A stretch of DNA of 26,792 nt. Source: Pseudomonadota bacterium. Lineage in GTDB: Bacteria; Pseudomonadota; Gammaproteobacteria; Burkholderiales; Burkholderiaceae_F. Location of the stretch: assembly GCA_023443095.1 (NCBI GenBank), contig JAEZVV010000106.1:1-26792 (forward strand). Direction: 5' to 3'. Shown here in pieces: positions 1 to 7,157 of this stretch (within the stretch, counting starts at the first letter, position 1; each line of letters begins with the position of its first letter). The translations under genes were made by a program, and so were the position numbers. Under the pieces are notes generated by a model. It was not told the DNA's origin. It saw nothing but the letters and a program-made list of their open reading frames with translations, and searched no databases.

Positions 1-9
1 GTCGCCGAT

Positions 10-40
10 AAAAAAGGGAAGCTGCCGGGCTTCCCCTTTT
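10..40 (-). terminator. Intrinsic terminator of tRNA-Gly
   Basis: Read on the minus strand, a 12-bp arm (positions 40-29) pairs with 22-11, with one G-T wobble, around a 6-nt loop. The stem ends in a run of six T (15-10). It begins 9 nt after the CCA end of the tRNA. The A/T-rich outer arms mean it could also stop transcription arriving on the plus strand. Confidence 0.85.
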
Positions 41-49
41 AGCAATCTT

Positions 50-125
50 TGGAGCGGGAGAAGAGTCTCGAACTCTCGACCTCAACCTTGGCAAGGTTGC
101 GCTCTACCAACTGAGCTACTCCCGC
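50..125 (-). tRNA. tRNA-Gly, anticodon GCC
   Basis: A 76-nt cloverleaf read on the minus strand. The acceptor arm GCGGGAG pairs with CTCCCGC, the D-arm carries AGCTCAGTTGGTAGAGC, the anticodon loop holds GCC between CCTT and AAGG, the T-arm contains GTTCGAG, and the 3' end is encoded TCCA. The GCC anticodon reads GGC and GGT glycine codons. It lies directly downstream of pgsA, an order often seen in betaproteobacteria, but it has its own promoter and terminator. Confidence 0.97.
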
Positions 126-139
126 AACGGAGAACCGAA

Positions 140-167
140 ATTATATCGATGCAAAAGGACGTGTCAA
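140..167 (-). promoter_or_regulatory. Consensus sigma-70 promoter of tRNA-Gly
   Basis: On the minus strand a perfect -35 TTGACA (167-162) and a perfect -10 TATAAT (145-140) are separated by 16 nt. The expected start is near 133, about 8 nt before the mature tRNA 5' end. Both hexamers match consensus, as expected for a heavily expressed stable RNA, and the promoter sits between the pgsA stop and the tRNA. Confidence 0.88.
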
Positions 168-177
168 ACGAGGCGCA

Positions 178-193
178 CCGAGTTCTCACTCGG
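178..193 (-). other. Hairpin over the pgsA stop codon
   Basis: On the minus strand CCGAGT and ACTCGG form a perfect 6-bp stem around a GAGA (GNRA-type) loop, and the pgsA stop codon lies inside the structure. There is no clean T tract after it, so it may be a weak terminator or a 3'-end stabilising hairpin rather than a standard intrinsic terminator. Confidence 0.4.
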
Positions 194-782
194 AACTGAG
201 GTAGGGGCGCGCCGCCTTCAGGTAAACGAGCATCGAATACACGGTCAGCACCGCAGCGACATAAATCAGCACGGTGCCGAGCCAGGCCACGTCGATCGCT
301 CCGCCGAACAAGGGGTCGTGATACAGCAGCAGCGGGATCGCGACCATCTGCGCGATGGTCTTGATCTTGCCCAGCGCATTGACCTTGACCCGGCCCGAAG
401 CGCCGAGCTGCGCCATCCATTCGCGCAGGGCCGATACCGTGATCTCGCGGCCGATGATCACCAGCGCCACAAACATGTCGATCCGGTCGAGCGCGAGCAG
501 GGCCACCAGGGCCGCACTCACCATCAGCTTGTCGGCCACCGGATCCAGGAAAGCGCCCATCGGCGTCGTCATGTGAAAGCGACGCGCCAGATAACCGTCG
601 AGCGCGTCGGTCAGAGCTGCGAGAACAAACAGGACACACGCGACCAGATTTTTGGCGTGCGGCGCGAGCCAGGCATCGGGCAGGTAAAAAATGCCGACCA
701 CCAGGGGAATCATGGCGATGCGGCCCCAGGTGAGCAGCATCGGCGCGTTAAAGGGCAGCGGCTTAATCAGTGACTTGTCCAT
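186..782 (-). CDS. pgsA: CDP-diacylglycerol--glycerol-3-phosphate 3-phosphatidyltransferase
   Basis: This 198-residue inner-membrane enzyme makes phosphatidylglycerol phosphate from CDP-diacylglycerol and glycerol 3-phosphate, the committed step to phosphatidylglycerol and cardiolipin. The CDP-alcohol phosphatidyltransferase signature is complete: D59, D62-G63, A66-R67, G76, D80 and D84 at the family spacing. Hydrophobic stretches near residues 22-35, 47-58, 85-98 and in the C-terminal third fit a multi-span protein. I chose the ATG at 782 (MDKSLIKP), because it gives the usual family length and puts the catalytic motif at the usual place; the frame stays open further upstream but reads through the end of uvrC. 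It overlaps the end of uvrC by 20 nt, so the two are probably co-transcribed and translationally coupled. Confidence 0.95.
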   Translation of the reverse strand: MDKSLIKPLPFNAPMLLTWGRIAMIPLVVGIFYLPDAWLAPHAKNLVACVLFVLAALTDALDGYLARRFHMTTPMGAFLDPVADKLMVSAALVALLALDRIDMFVALVIIGREITVSALREWMAQLGASGRVKVNALGKIKTIAQMVAIPLLLYHDPLFGGAIDVAWLGTVLIYVAAVLTVYSMLVYLKAARPYLSSE

Positions 783-2625
783 GCAGTTGAGCGTAAATTC
801 TTTCGGCGAGCTTACGTGAAACGCCGTCGACGGTGGCGATGTCCTCGATCGAGGCATTGCGCAAGCCTTTCAATCCACCGAAGCGGGCGAGCAGACGCTG
901 GCGCCGCTTGGGGCCTATGCCCTCCAGTTCCTCGAGCTGGGAGGTGTTGCGGGCCTTGGCGCGGCGCGCCCTCATGCCCGTGATGGCAAAACGGTGCGCC
1001 TCGTCGCGGATCTGGGCGATCAGCATCAACGCGGCCGACTCCCGACCCAGCAGCAAGGGTTCGCGTTGATCGGGGAAGACCAGCTGTTCGAGACCGACCT
1101 TGCGCCCTTCGCCCTTGGCCACCCCGACCAGGACGCCGGGGTCGAGCCCGAGCTCTTCAAAAACCTGGCGTGCCACCTCCACCTGGCCCGCCCCACCGTC
1201 GATGAGAACGAGGTTGGGCAGAACCGATTCGCCGCGCGCCACCGGCGCGTAGCGCCGCGACACGGCCTGGCGCATTGCCGCGTAGTCGTCGCCCGGTTCG
1301 ATGTCGGTGATGTTGTAGCGCCGGTATTCGGACGAGGCCATCTGGTGGTCCTGGAATACCACGCACGAAGCCTGGGTTGCTTCTCCTGCCGTATGGCTGA
1401 TGTCGAAACACTCGACCCGCAGCTTGGAAGGATCGTCGCCATCGAGGCTGAGCCCGAGTACATCGATCAAGGCGCGGGTGCGGGCGATCTGCGAGCCTTC
1501 TTCGGCCTGGTGCCGCGCCAGCGCCAGGCGGGCGTTGGCTTCGGCCATCTCGAGCCAGCGACGGCGATTTTCCTGCGGCTGGCGCACGACCTGGACGCGG
1601 CGGTCGGCCATCGCGCTCAGCAGATCGGTGAACAGTTCGACGTCGACGTCGGCGTTGACGATCAAGGTGCCCGGCACCGGCAGGCCGACGTAGTGCTGCG
1701 ACACGAAGGCTTCGAGGATCTCGGCCGGATCGGCCGACAGCGAACCGGCGCGGGATAGCGAAGGGAAATGCGGCTGGTCGCCCAGATGCCGGCCGCCGCG
1801 AACCATCGCCAGGTTGACGCAAGCCTGCCCGCCCTCGACCGCCACCGCAATGATGTCGGCGTCGATGTCGCCGCCGGTGGTCTCGACCGCCTGCTGGTGC
1901 AGGACGTTCGAGAGCGAGCCGAGCTGGTCGCGTACCGCCGCCGCCTCCTCGAAGCGCAGCTCCTCGGCCAGCGCCTGCATGCGGGTTTCGAGTTCGCGCA
2001 TGATCTCGCCCGACTCGCCGCGCAGGAAACGCAGAGCGCGTTCGAGGTCGCGCGCGTAGTCGGGCTGGCTGATCAGGCCCACGCAAGGGCCGCTGCAGCG
2101 CTGGATCTGGTAGAGCAGGCAGGGCCGCGAGCGATTGGAAAACACCGTGTCTTCGCAGGTGCGCAAGCGGAAGACCTTTTGCAGCAGCTGGATCGCGTCG
2201 CGCACCGCCCACGAGTTGGGATAAGGCCCGAAAAACTGGCTGCGCCGATCAACCCCGCCGCGGTAATACGAAATGCGCGGATAAGTCTGCGGCCCGATCT
2301 TCAGATAGGGATAACTCTTGTCGTCGCGAAACAGAATGTTGTAGCGCGGCGCCAGGGTCTTGATCAGGTTGTTCTCGAGCAGCAGCGCTTCGGCTTCGGA
2401 ACGCGTCACCGTGGTTTCGAGGCGGGCGATCTTGGCCACCATCAGGGCGATGCGCGGCGACAGGCTCTTCTGGAAGTAACTCGAGACTCGCTTCTTCAGG
2501 TCGCGCGCCTTGCCGACATAAAGCGGCGTGCCGTCTGCGTCAAAATAACGGTAGACGCCCGGCAACGAGGGCAGCGACTTGAGTAGGGGCGCCGGATCAA
2601 ACCCGGACTTCGGCTCTTCAGACAT
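763..2625 (-). CDS. uvrC: Excinuclease ABC subunit C
   Basis: UvrC makes the 3' and 5' incisions during nucleotide excision repair after UvrAB loads on damaged DNA. Domains in order: an N-terminal GIY-YIG nuclease (PGVYRYF at about 22 and LYVGKARDLKKR at about 35), a Cys-containing linker (about 135-165), a UVR motif that contacts UvrB (RFEEAAAVRDQL), an RNase H-like second nuclease (CFDISHTAGEATQ and IDGGAGQ), and a C-terminal helix-hairpin-helix pair (LEGIGPKRRQRLL, then VDGVSRKLAERI). At 620 residues it is close to the E. coli 610. A GTG six codons upstream (2643) would give 626 residues; I prefer the ATG at 2625 (MSEEPKSG), but neither start has a well-spaced ribosome site. One oddity is Ala where most UvrC proteins have Lys or Arg in the IDGG(K/R)GQ motif. 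Confidence 0.96.
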   Translation of the reverse strand: MSEEPKSGFDPAPLLKSLPSLPGVYRYFDADGTPLYVGKARDLKKRVSSYFQKSLSPRIALMVAKIARLETTVTRSEAEALLLENNLIKTLAPRYNILFRDDKSYPYLKIGPQTYPRISYYRGGVDRRSQFFGPYPNSWAVRDAIQLLQKVFRLRTCEDTVFSNRSRPCLLYQIQRCSGPCVGLISQPDYARDLERALRFLRGESGEIMRELETRMQALAEELRFEEAAAVRDQLGSLSNVLHQQAVETTGGDIDADIIAVAVEGGQACVNLAMVRGGRHLGDQPHFPSLSRAGSLSADPAEILEAFVSQHYVGLPVPGTLIVNADVDVELFTDLLSAMADRRVQVVRQPQENRRRWLEMAEANARLALARHQAEEGSQIARTRALIDVLGLSLDGDDPSKLRVECFDISHTAGEATQASCVVFQDHQMASSEYRRYNITDIEPGDDYAAMRQAVSRRYAPVARGESVLPNLVLIDGGAGQVEVARQVFEELGLDPGVLVGVAKGEGRKVGLEQLVFPDQREPLLLGRESAALMLIAQIRDEAHRFAITGMRARRAKARNTSQLEELEGIGPKRRQRLLARFGGLKGLRNASIEDIATVDGVSRKLAERIYAQLHGQVTD

Positions 2626-2658
2626 CTTCCAACGGCGGCTCACAGGCTGAAAACAAGT

Positions 2659-3801
2659 ATGACAGAGGCTCCTCTTGCGTCCTCCCGCAAGGCTCGCCGC
2701 GAGTGCGACCTGTTCTGTCAGGTGATCGACAATTTCGGCGACGCCGGAGTTGCGTGGCGTCTCGCCCGTACCCTGGTCGAGGAACGGGGCTGGTTAGTAC
2801 GTCTTTTCATCGACGAACTGGCAACCCTGGCCCACATCGTGCCCGAGCTCGACCCGACCCTGTCCTCACAAAGCGCGGCCGGAGTTGAGGTATTGGCCTG
2901 GAAGCGCGCCGAGCATGCCCGTCCGTCGGCCGTGGTGATCGAAGCCTTCGGCTGTCCTCTGCCCGAGAGTTACGTCGAACGCATGGCGAGCGAGGCTCGA
3001 GCGCCGATCTGGATCAACCTCGAATACCTCAGCGCGGAGGATTGGGTGCTGGGCTGCCATGCCCTGCCCTCGCCGCATCCGCGTCTGCCGCTCGTCAAGC
3101 ACTTCTTCTTCCCCGGCTTCGCGGCCGGCACCGGCGGCGTGATCATCGAACGCGGGCTTGAACTTCGCCGCCAGGCCTTCGCTCGCAACTGGCTCGAGCG
3201 CGGCGAGTTCATGGCTGCGCTCGGCGCCAACCCGCATGCCGAATCCACGGCGTTCGTCTTCTGTTACCCGGGAGCACCCCTGGACGACTGGGCCCAGGCC
3301 CTGCGCCAGTCCGGCGCGGCGATCCAGCTGCTGCTCGCGCCCGGCGAGGCCGGCCGTCGGTTGACCGCCGCCATCGACTCCCGCCCGGCGCCGGCCGTCA
3401 CTTGCGTGCACCTGCCCTACGTGCCGCAGGCGGACTTCGACAAGCTCCTGTGGTGCAGCGATCTGGCCATCGTTCGTGGCGAAGATTCCTTCGTCCGCGC
3501 CCAACTCGCCGCCCTGCCTTTCGCCTGGCACGCCTATCCACAGGCGGACGCGGTCCACATGGACAAACTCGCCGCTTTTGCGCGGCTCTATACCTCGGCC
3601 ATGGAGCCGGTCGCCGCTGCCGCTTGGACGGATTTTTCCGAAGCCTGGAACCGTGGCGACGGCATCGCCCACAGCTGGCCGGCGTTCTGCCAGGCGCTGC
3701 CGGCCATCCGTTCCCACGCTTCCGCATGGCGGGAAAAACTGGCCGGGATTGGGAGTCTCACCGACAGCTTGAGCGATTTCGTCGCCGACAAGCTAAAATA
3801 G
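2659..3801 (+). CDS. earP: EF-P arginine-32 rhamnosyltransferase EarP
   Basis: EarP is a GT-B fold, inverting glycosyltransferase that moves rhamnose from dTDP-rhamnose to Arg32 of EF-P, which the factor needs in order to rescue ribosomes stalled at polyproline. The protein has 380 residues, the family's usual size. The N-terminal signature CQVIDNFGDAGVAWRLAR carries two Asp (D24, D28) that correspond to the catalytic Asp pair of the family. The C-terminal nucleotide-sugar motif RGEDSFVRAQ (E275, D276) is also present. The substrate gene efp lies 78 nt downstream on the same strand and encodes Arg32, which strongly supports the assignment. The ATG at 2659 lies only 33 nt from the uvrC start on the opposite strand, so the two divergent promoters must overlap each other or the coding regions. 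Confidence 0.95.
   Translation: MTEAPLASSRKARRECDLFCQVIDNFGDAGVAWRLARTLVEERGWLVRLFIDELATLAHIVPELDPTLSSQSAAGVEVLAWKRAEHARPSAVVIEAFGCPLPESYVERMASEARAPIWINLEYLSAEDWVLGCHALPSPHPRLPLVKHFFFPGFAAGTGGVIIERGLELRRQAFARNWLERGEFMAALGANPHAESTAFVFCYPGAPLDDWAQALRQSGAAIQLLLAPGEAGRRLTAAIDSRPAPAVTCVHLPYVPQADFDKLLWCSDLAIVRGEDSFVRAQLAALPFAWHAYPQADAVHMDKLAAFARLYTSAMEPVAAAAWTDFSEAWNRGDGIAHSWPAFCQALPAIRSHASAWREKLAGIGSLTDSLSDFVADKLK
3769..3799 (+). promoter_or_regulatory. Possible efp promoter at the end of earP
   Basis: A TAAAAT -10-like hexamer (3794-3799, five of six consensus bases) overlaps the earP stop codon, and TTGAGC (3769-3774, four of six) lies 19 nt before it. The spacer is longer than ideal. EF-P is an abundant protein, so a private promoter is plausible, but this is inferred from sequence match only. 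Confidence 0.35.
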
Positions 3802-3836
3802 CAGGCTACCCGAATCATCAATCTCCAATCCGCTCG

Positions 3837-3861
3837 GCCGGCGCTTGTGCGCAGCGCCGGC
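3837..3861 (+). other. GC-rich hairpin in the efp leader
   Basis: GCCGGCGCT (3837-3845) and AGCGCCGGC (3853-3861) form a perfect 9-bp stem around a 7-nt loop. The stem ends 18 nt before the efp start codon. No T tract follows, so it does not look like an intrinsic terminator. It would be present in any transcript running from earP into efp, and also in one starting at the TAAAAT element upstream. Confidence 0.6.
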
Positions 3862-3879
3862 TCCAACCTGCAGGTATCA

Positions 3880-4440
3880 ATGAAACTCGCTCAGGAACTC
3901 CGGTCGGGCAACGTCATCATGGTCGGCAAGGACCCGATGGTCGTGCTCAAGGCCGAATACAGCAAGTCCGGTCGCAACGCCTCGGTGGTCAAGATGAAGA
4001 TGAAGAATCTTCTGACCGGCACCCCGACCGAAACCGTCTACCGGGCCGACGACAAGTTCGATCTGCTCATGCTCGATCGCAAGGAAGTCACCTACTCGTA
4101 CTTCGCCGATCCGCTCTACGTGTGGATGGACGCCGACTACAACCAGTACGAAGTCGAAGCCGACAGCATGGCCGACGCCCTGAACTACCTTGAGGACGGT
4201 CTGCCCGCCGAAGTGGTGTTCTATGAAGGCCGCGCGATTTCGGTCGAACTGCCGACCATGGTCGTGCGCGAAGTCACCTACACCGAACCCGCCGTCAAGG
4301 GCGACACCTCGGGCAAGGTGATGAAGCCCGCCCGGATCGCCACTGGCTTCGAGGTTCCCGTGCCGGCCTTCGTCGAAATCGGCGACCGCATCGAAATCGA
4401 CACCCGCACCGGCGAATACCGCAGCCGCGTGATGAAATAA
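3880..4440 (+). CDS. efp: Elongation factor P (Arg32 type)
   Basis: EF-P binds stalled ribosomes between the P and E sites and speeds peptide bond formation at consecutive prolines. The 186-residue product has the three beta-barrel layout of the family, starting with MKLAQELRSGNVIMVGKDP. The tip of domain I reads SKSGRNASVV with Arg at position 32, so this is the rhamnosylated type rather than the lysylated Lys34 type of E. coli. That matches the earP gene just upstream. The C-terminal EIDTRTGEYRSRVMK is typical. I chose the ATG at 3880 over an upstream in-frame GTG at 3847 because it starts the conserved N-terminus and places Arg at residue 32. A terminator follows 20 nt after the stop. Confidence 0.98.
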   Translation: MKLAQELRSGNVIMVGKDPMVVLKAEYSKSGRNASVVKMKMKNLLTGTPTETVYRADDKFDLLMLDRKEVTYSYFADPLYVWMDADYNQYEVEADSMADALNYLEDGLPAEVVFYEGRAISVELPTMVVREVTYTEPAVKGDTSGKVMKPARIATGFEVPVPAFVEIGDRIEIDTRTGEYRSRVMK

Positions 4441-4460
4441 GAAGCTCCGGCTTCGGCAAA

Positions 4461-4488
4461 AGGCTCCGCTTTGGCGGGGCCTTTTTTT
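4461..4488 (+). terminator. Intrinsic terminator of efp
   Basis: AGGCTCCGC (4461-4469) pairs with GCGGGGCCT, with one T-G wobble, around a short T-rich loop, and is followed by a run of seven to eight T. It lies 20 nt after the efp stop and marks the end of the plus-strand unit. Confidence 0.92.
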
Positions 4489-4532
4489 CGTCTTCCGCCG
4501 CCCTATCCCAATCACACGAACGATCCCGGCAT

Positions 4533-4561
4533 GCGGCTGGGCGGCGCTGACATCCAGCCGC
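4533..4561. repeat. Inverted repeat in the efp-transporter gap
   Basis: GCGGCTGG (4533-4540) and CCAGCCGC (4554-4561) are perfect 8-nt inverted arms around 13 nt. The repeat lies in the non-coding gap between the convergent efp and ATPase genes. There is no T tract on either side. It may be a messenger-end structure or chance in GC-rich DNA. I see nothing else in 4490-4650. Confidence 0.4.
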
Positions 4562-4658
4562 CGTCTCGAGGGTCGCCTCCGCCCTCTTTCCTGGCCAGGC
4601 CAACAGGAACCGCCGCGACCTATCCCTCCCGGATCAGTTGGGCGGAGAGGACGTCGAT

Positions 4659-4678
4659 CCGAGTCCTGCCGGACTCGG
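4659..4678 (-). terminator. 3'-end hairpin of the transporter operon
   Basis: A perfect 8-bp stem, CCGAGTCC with GGACTCGG, surrounds a 4-nt loop and starts 8 nt after the stop of the ATPase gene. No T run follows on the minus strand, so it is either a weak, factor-assisted terminator or a structure that protects the mRNA end. Confidence 0.5.
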
Positions 4679-4686
4679 CCCGGAGA

Positions 4687-5430
4687 TCATCCGGCGCGCT
4701 TGATCTGCGCCAGAAAGGCCTGGGCGCGCGGGTGGGTGGGCCGGGCAAAAAACTCGGCTGGCTGACCTTCCTCGACGATGCGGCCGGCGTCGAAAAAGAT
4801 GACACGATCGGCCACTTCGCGGGCGAAGCCCATTTCGTGAGTGACGATGAGCATGGTCATTCCGCTGTTGGCAAGGCCGCGCATCACCTGCAGCACTTCG
4901 TTGACCATTTCCGGGTCGAGCGCGGAAGTGGGCTCGTCGAACAGCATGACCTTGGGCTGCATGGCGAGCGCACGGGCGATCGCTACTCGCTGCTGCTGCC
5001 CGCCCGAGCACTGCGAGGGGTATTTGTCGGCGTGAGCCGCCAGGCCGACGCGTTCGAGCAATTCGCGCGCCTTGGCTTCGGCCTGGGCGCGACCCCATTT
5101 GCGCACTCGGCGCGGAGCCAGCATGACGTTCTCGAGCACGGTCATGTGCGAGAACAGGTTGAAGCTCTGGAACACCATGCCGACTTCGGCGCGCACGGCG
5201 TCGATGTGGCGGGTGTCGTCGTCGAGCACGATGCCGTCGACGACGATGCGCCCCGAGTCATGGCGCTCGAGCCGGTTGATGGTGCGCAGCAGGGTGCTCT
5301 TGCCCGAACCCGAAGGTCCGATGATGCACACCACTTCGCCTTCCTTGAACTCGGTGCTCACGCCGTCGAGCGCGACGAAACTGCCCCAGGCCTTGCAGAC
5401 CTTGTCTACGGTGATGATCGACTGGGTCAT
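4687..5430 (-). CDS. Polar amino acid ABC transporter, ATP-binding protein
   Basis: This 247-residue cytoplasmic ATPase powers the adjacent permease. All nucleotide-binding motifs are present: Walker A GPSGSGKST (38-46), Q-loop Gln88 in FQSFNLF, signature CSGGQQQR (141-148, Cys in place of the usual Leu), Walker B VMLFDEP with D165 and E166, and switch His198 in VTHEM. Overall it resembles the GlnQ/HisP/ArtP group, which imports glutamine, glutamate, arginine, histidine or cystine. The sequence alone does not fix the substrate. Its ATG lies 3 nt after the permease stop, so translation is probably coupled. It is the last gene of the operon. Confidence 0.93.
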   Translation of the reverse strand: MTQSIITVDKVCKAWGSFVALDGVSTEFKEGEVVCIIGPSGSGKSTLLRTINRLERHDSGRIVVDGIVLDDDTRHIDAVRAEVGMVFQSFNLFSHMTVLENVMLAPRRVRKWGRAQAEAKARELLERVGLAAHADKYPSQCSGGQQQRVAIARALAMQPKVMLFDEPTSALDPEMVNEVLQVMRGLANSGMTMLIVTHEMGFAREVADRVIFFDAGRIVEEGQPAEFFARPTHPRAQAFLAQIKRAG

Positions 5431-5433
5431 GGC

Positions 5434-6189
5434 TTAGCGCTTGCCGACCGCGAGCTTGCGCTCAAGCGCCGCGGCGAACTGGGTAAAGGTGGTGGTGAGG
5501 ACAAGGTAGATCGCGGCGACGGTAAAAAACACCGGGATCGGCTGGAAGCTCTCGGCCTGGACCCGGGCACTGACCATCGACAGTTCGACCACGCCGATCG
5601 CGTAGGCCAGCGACGAGTCCTTGAGCAAGGCGACGATGTTGTTGGCCAGCGGCGGCAGGCTGATGCGCGTGGCCTGCGGCAAGGTGATGTCCCAGAACGC
5701 ATAAAACGCGCTCATGCCCAGCGAACGGGCGGCTTCGATCTGCCCCGCCGGCACAGCATTGATCCCGGCGCGAACGGCCTCGGCGTTGTAGGCGCCGACG
5801 TTGAGCGACAGCGCGACCACCGCGGTCCAGAACTCGGAGAGCTCGAGTCCGGGAACCAGCGCCGGCATGGCGAAATAGAAGAACAGGATCTGAAGCAGCA
5901 GCGGCGTGCCGCGGATCACCCACACGTAGAAGCTGGCCAGCCAGCGCAGCGGCAGGATGGTCGAGGTCTTGCCCAGGGCGGCCAGGACGCCCAGGGGCAA
6001 GCCGATGGCTCCGGCCACCAGGGTGAGCTGGACCGTGACCAGGGCGCCATCGGCAAACATCTGCGCTGCCGGCCCGACGGGGGCAGGCAAGGCGGCCAAT
6101 GGCGTGGCCATCACCCAGAGGACGAGGGCCAGGCCGATCACGGATCCGACCAAGATCAGGAAGTCTCGGTCACGAAGCTTCTGCTGCAT
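5434..6189 (-). CDS. Polar amino acid ABC transporter, permease
   Basis: A 251-residue inner-membrane permease of the HisM/GlnP type. The hydrophobic segments fit about five spans, beginning at residues 11-29 and 47-71. The family motif YVWVIRGTPLLLQILFF (about 88-104) and the EAA coupling loop beginning at E152 (EAARSLGMS), which docks to the ATPase, are both clear. It is the only permease gene here, so it probably works as a homodimer. It lies 72 nt downstream of one binding-protein gene and 3 nt upstream of the ATPase gene. Substrate class is inferred from family resemblance. Confidence 0.93.
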   Translation of the reverse strand: MQQKLRDRDFLILVGSVIGLALVLWVMATPLAALPAPVGPAAQMFADGALVTVQLTLVAGAIGLPLGVLAALGKTSTILPLRWLASFYVWVIRGTPLLLQILFFYFAMPALVPGLELSEFWTAVVALSLNVGAYNAEAVRAGINAVPAGQIEAARSLGMSAFYAFWDITLPQATRISLPPLANNIVALLKDSSLAYAIGVVELSMVSARVQAESFQPIPVFFTVAAIYLVLTTTFTQFAAALERKLAVGKR

Positions 6190-6197
6190 CGGTTTGG

Positions 6198-6223
6198 ACC
6201 CGCCAGCGGGAAGGCCGGCGGGT
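6198..6223 (-). other. Hairpin between binding-protein and permease genes
   Basis: ACCCGCC and GGCGGGT form a perfect 7-bp stem with a 12-nt loop between the binding-protein stop and the permease start. No T tract follows. Stem-loops in this position commonly stabilise the upstream binding-protein message and limit read-through to the membrane genes; that role here is inferred. Confidence 0.45.
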
Positions 6224-6261
6224 TAAGAAACAAGGGTTGCGGGACGGAGACAAGCAGGGCG

Positions 6262-7026
6262 TCACTGGCAGCTGACGTCTTGCTTGAACCACTTCTCGGA
6301 AATCTTCTTGAGCGTACCGTCGGCCTTGAGCGCTGCGAGCGCGCCGTTGATCTCGTCGCGCAGCCCGGTATTGCCCTTCTTGATGACGGTGGCGATGTGC
6401 TCGACGAAGAGCATCTCCCCCGAAGCGAGCTTGGCCTTGGACGATTTTTCGATCGCCTCCATGCCGACGAAACGGTCGGTGACCCAGGCGTCGATGCGGC
6501 CGGCCAACAGAGCCTGCTGCGCGTCGGTGTTCTTGGGGAAGGTCTTCACCTCCTTCGCGCCCGTGACCTTCTTGGCCGCGTCGGCGTAGGTGGTTCCGAT
6601 CTGCACCCCGATCAGCTTGCCGCCGAGATCGGCTGCCTTGAGCGGGCCGCCGGCCTTGGCGACGATCTGGCCGCCCGAACAGTAATGGGGATTGGAGAAG
6701 TCGACCGACTTGCTGCGCTCCTCGGTGATGGCGTGGCCGGCGATCGCGAGGTCGAAGCGGTCCTGGCTGACGGCGGGAATGAGGGCATCGAAGCCAATCG
6801 TCTTCCACTGAATCTTGAGGCCAAGCTTCTTGGCCACGGCATCCATGACGTCGATCTCGAAACCGACCAGCTTGTTGCCCTGGAAGTAGTTGAAAGGTGC
6901 GTACGCGCCTTCGGTCGCGGCGATCAGGGTGCCGGACTTCTTGATTTCAGCCCAATCGCGCGCCTGGGCCGCCGAGAAGGCGCAGGCCAGGCCAATACCG
7001 ATGACGAATGTCTTGATCGCACGCAT
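6262..7026 (-). CDS. Amino acid ABC transporter, periplasmic binding protein (copy 1)
   Basis: A 254-residue family 3 extracellular solute-binding protein. A signal peptide covers residues 1-22 and ends at the AQA-RD cleavage site. The mature part has the ligand-binding landmarks of the polar amino acid group: TLIAATEGAYAPFNYF, GFEIDVMDAVAKKLG, and QDRFDLAIAGHAITEERSKSVDFS. It carries two Cys, C116 (HYCSGG) and C253 at the C-terminus, both shared with the neighbouring paralogue. A strong AAGGAGG ribosome site lies 9 nt before the ATG. It is the first of three genes here, upstream of the permease and ATPase. Roughly 34 substitutions separate its mature part from copy 2 (about 85 percent identity by hand alignment). 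Confidence 0.95.
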   Translation of the reverse strand: MRAIKTFVIGIGLACAFSAAQARDWAEIKKSGTLIAATEGAYAPFNYFQGNKLVGFEIDVMDAVAKKLGLKIQWKTIGFDALIPAVSQDRFDLAIAGHAITEERSKSVDFSNPHYCSGGQIVAKAGGPLKAADLGGKLIGVQIGTTYADAAKKVTGAKEVKTFPKNTDAQQALLAGRIDAWVTDRFVGMEAIEKSSKAKLASGEMLFVEHIATVIKKGNTGLRDEINGALAALKADGTLKKISEKWFKQDVSCQ

Positions 7027-7077
7027 GCGCTCGTTCCTCCTTGAGTGACGACGGTTCCCGCCGGGGAAAAGTTTTGG

Positions 7078-7083
7078 ATTGTA
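7078..7083 (-). promoter_or_regulatory. Putative -10 element of binding-protein copy 1
   Basis: TACAAT lies in the context CCCTACAATC, 51 nt upstream of the start codon. The same ten bases occur at almost the same distance before copy 2. No good -35 hexamer is visible, so an activator may be needed. Confidence 0.4.
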
Positions 7084-7157
7084 GGGCGATGCGCGGCGCG
7101 GTCCGACCGATGGCGCAGCCCCGAGCCCGGGTTTCCCTCAAAAAAGTGCGCAAGCGC

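Noticed and set aside
6295..6345. A lipobox at Cys15 of the binding proteins
   Set aside because: The residues before Cys15 (GLA or GIA) lack Leu at -3 and the Cys lies within the hydrophobic core, while a normal A-x-A signal peptidase I site follows at residue 22.
4471..7044. An open plus-strand frame of 857 codons across the ABC transporter genes
   Set aside because: It is antisense to three genes with clear family motifs, is rich in His, Asp, Gly and Arg as expected from reading GC-rich codons backwards, and shows no recognisable domain.
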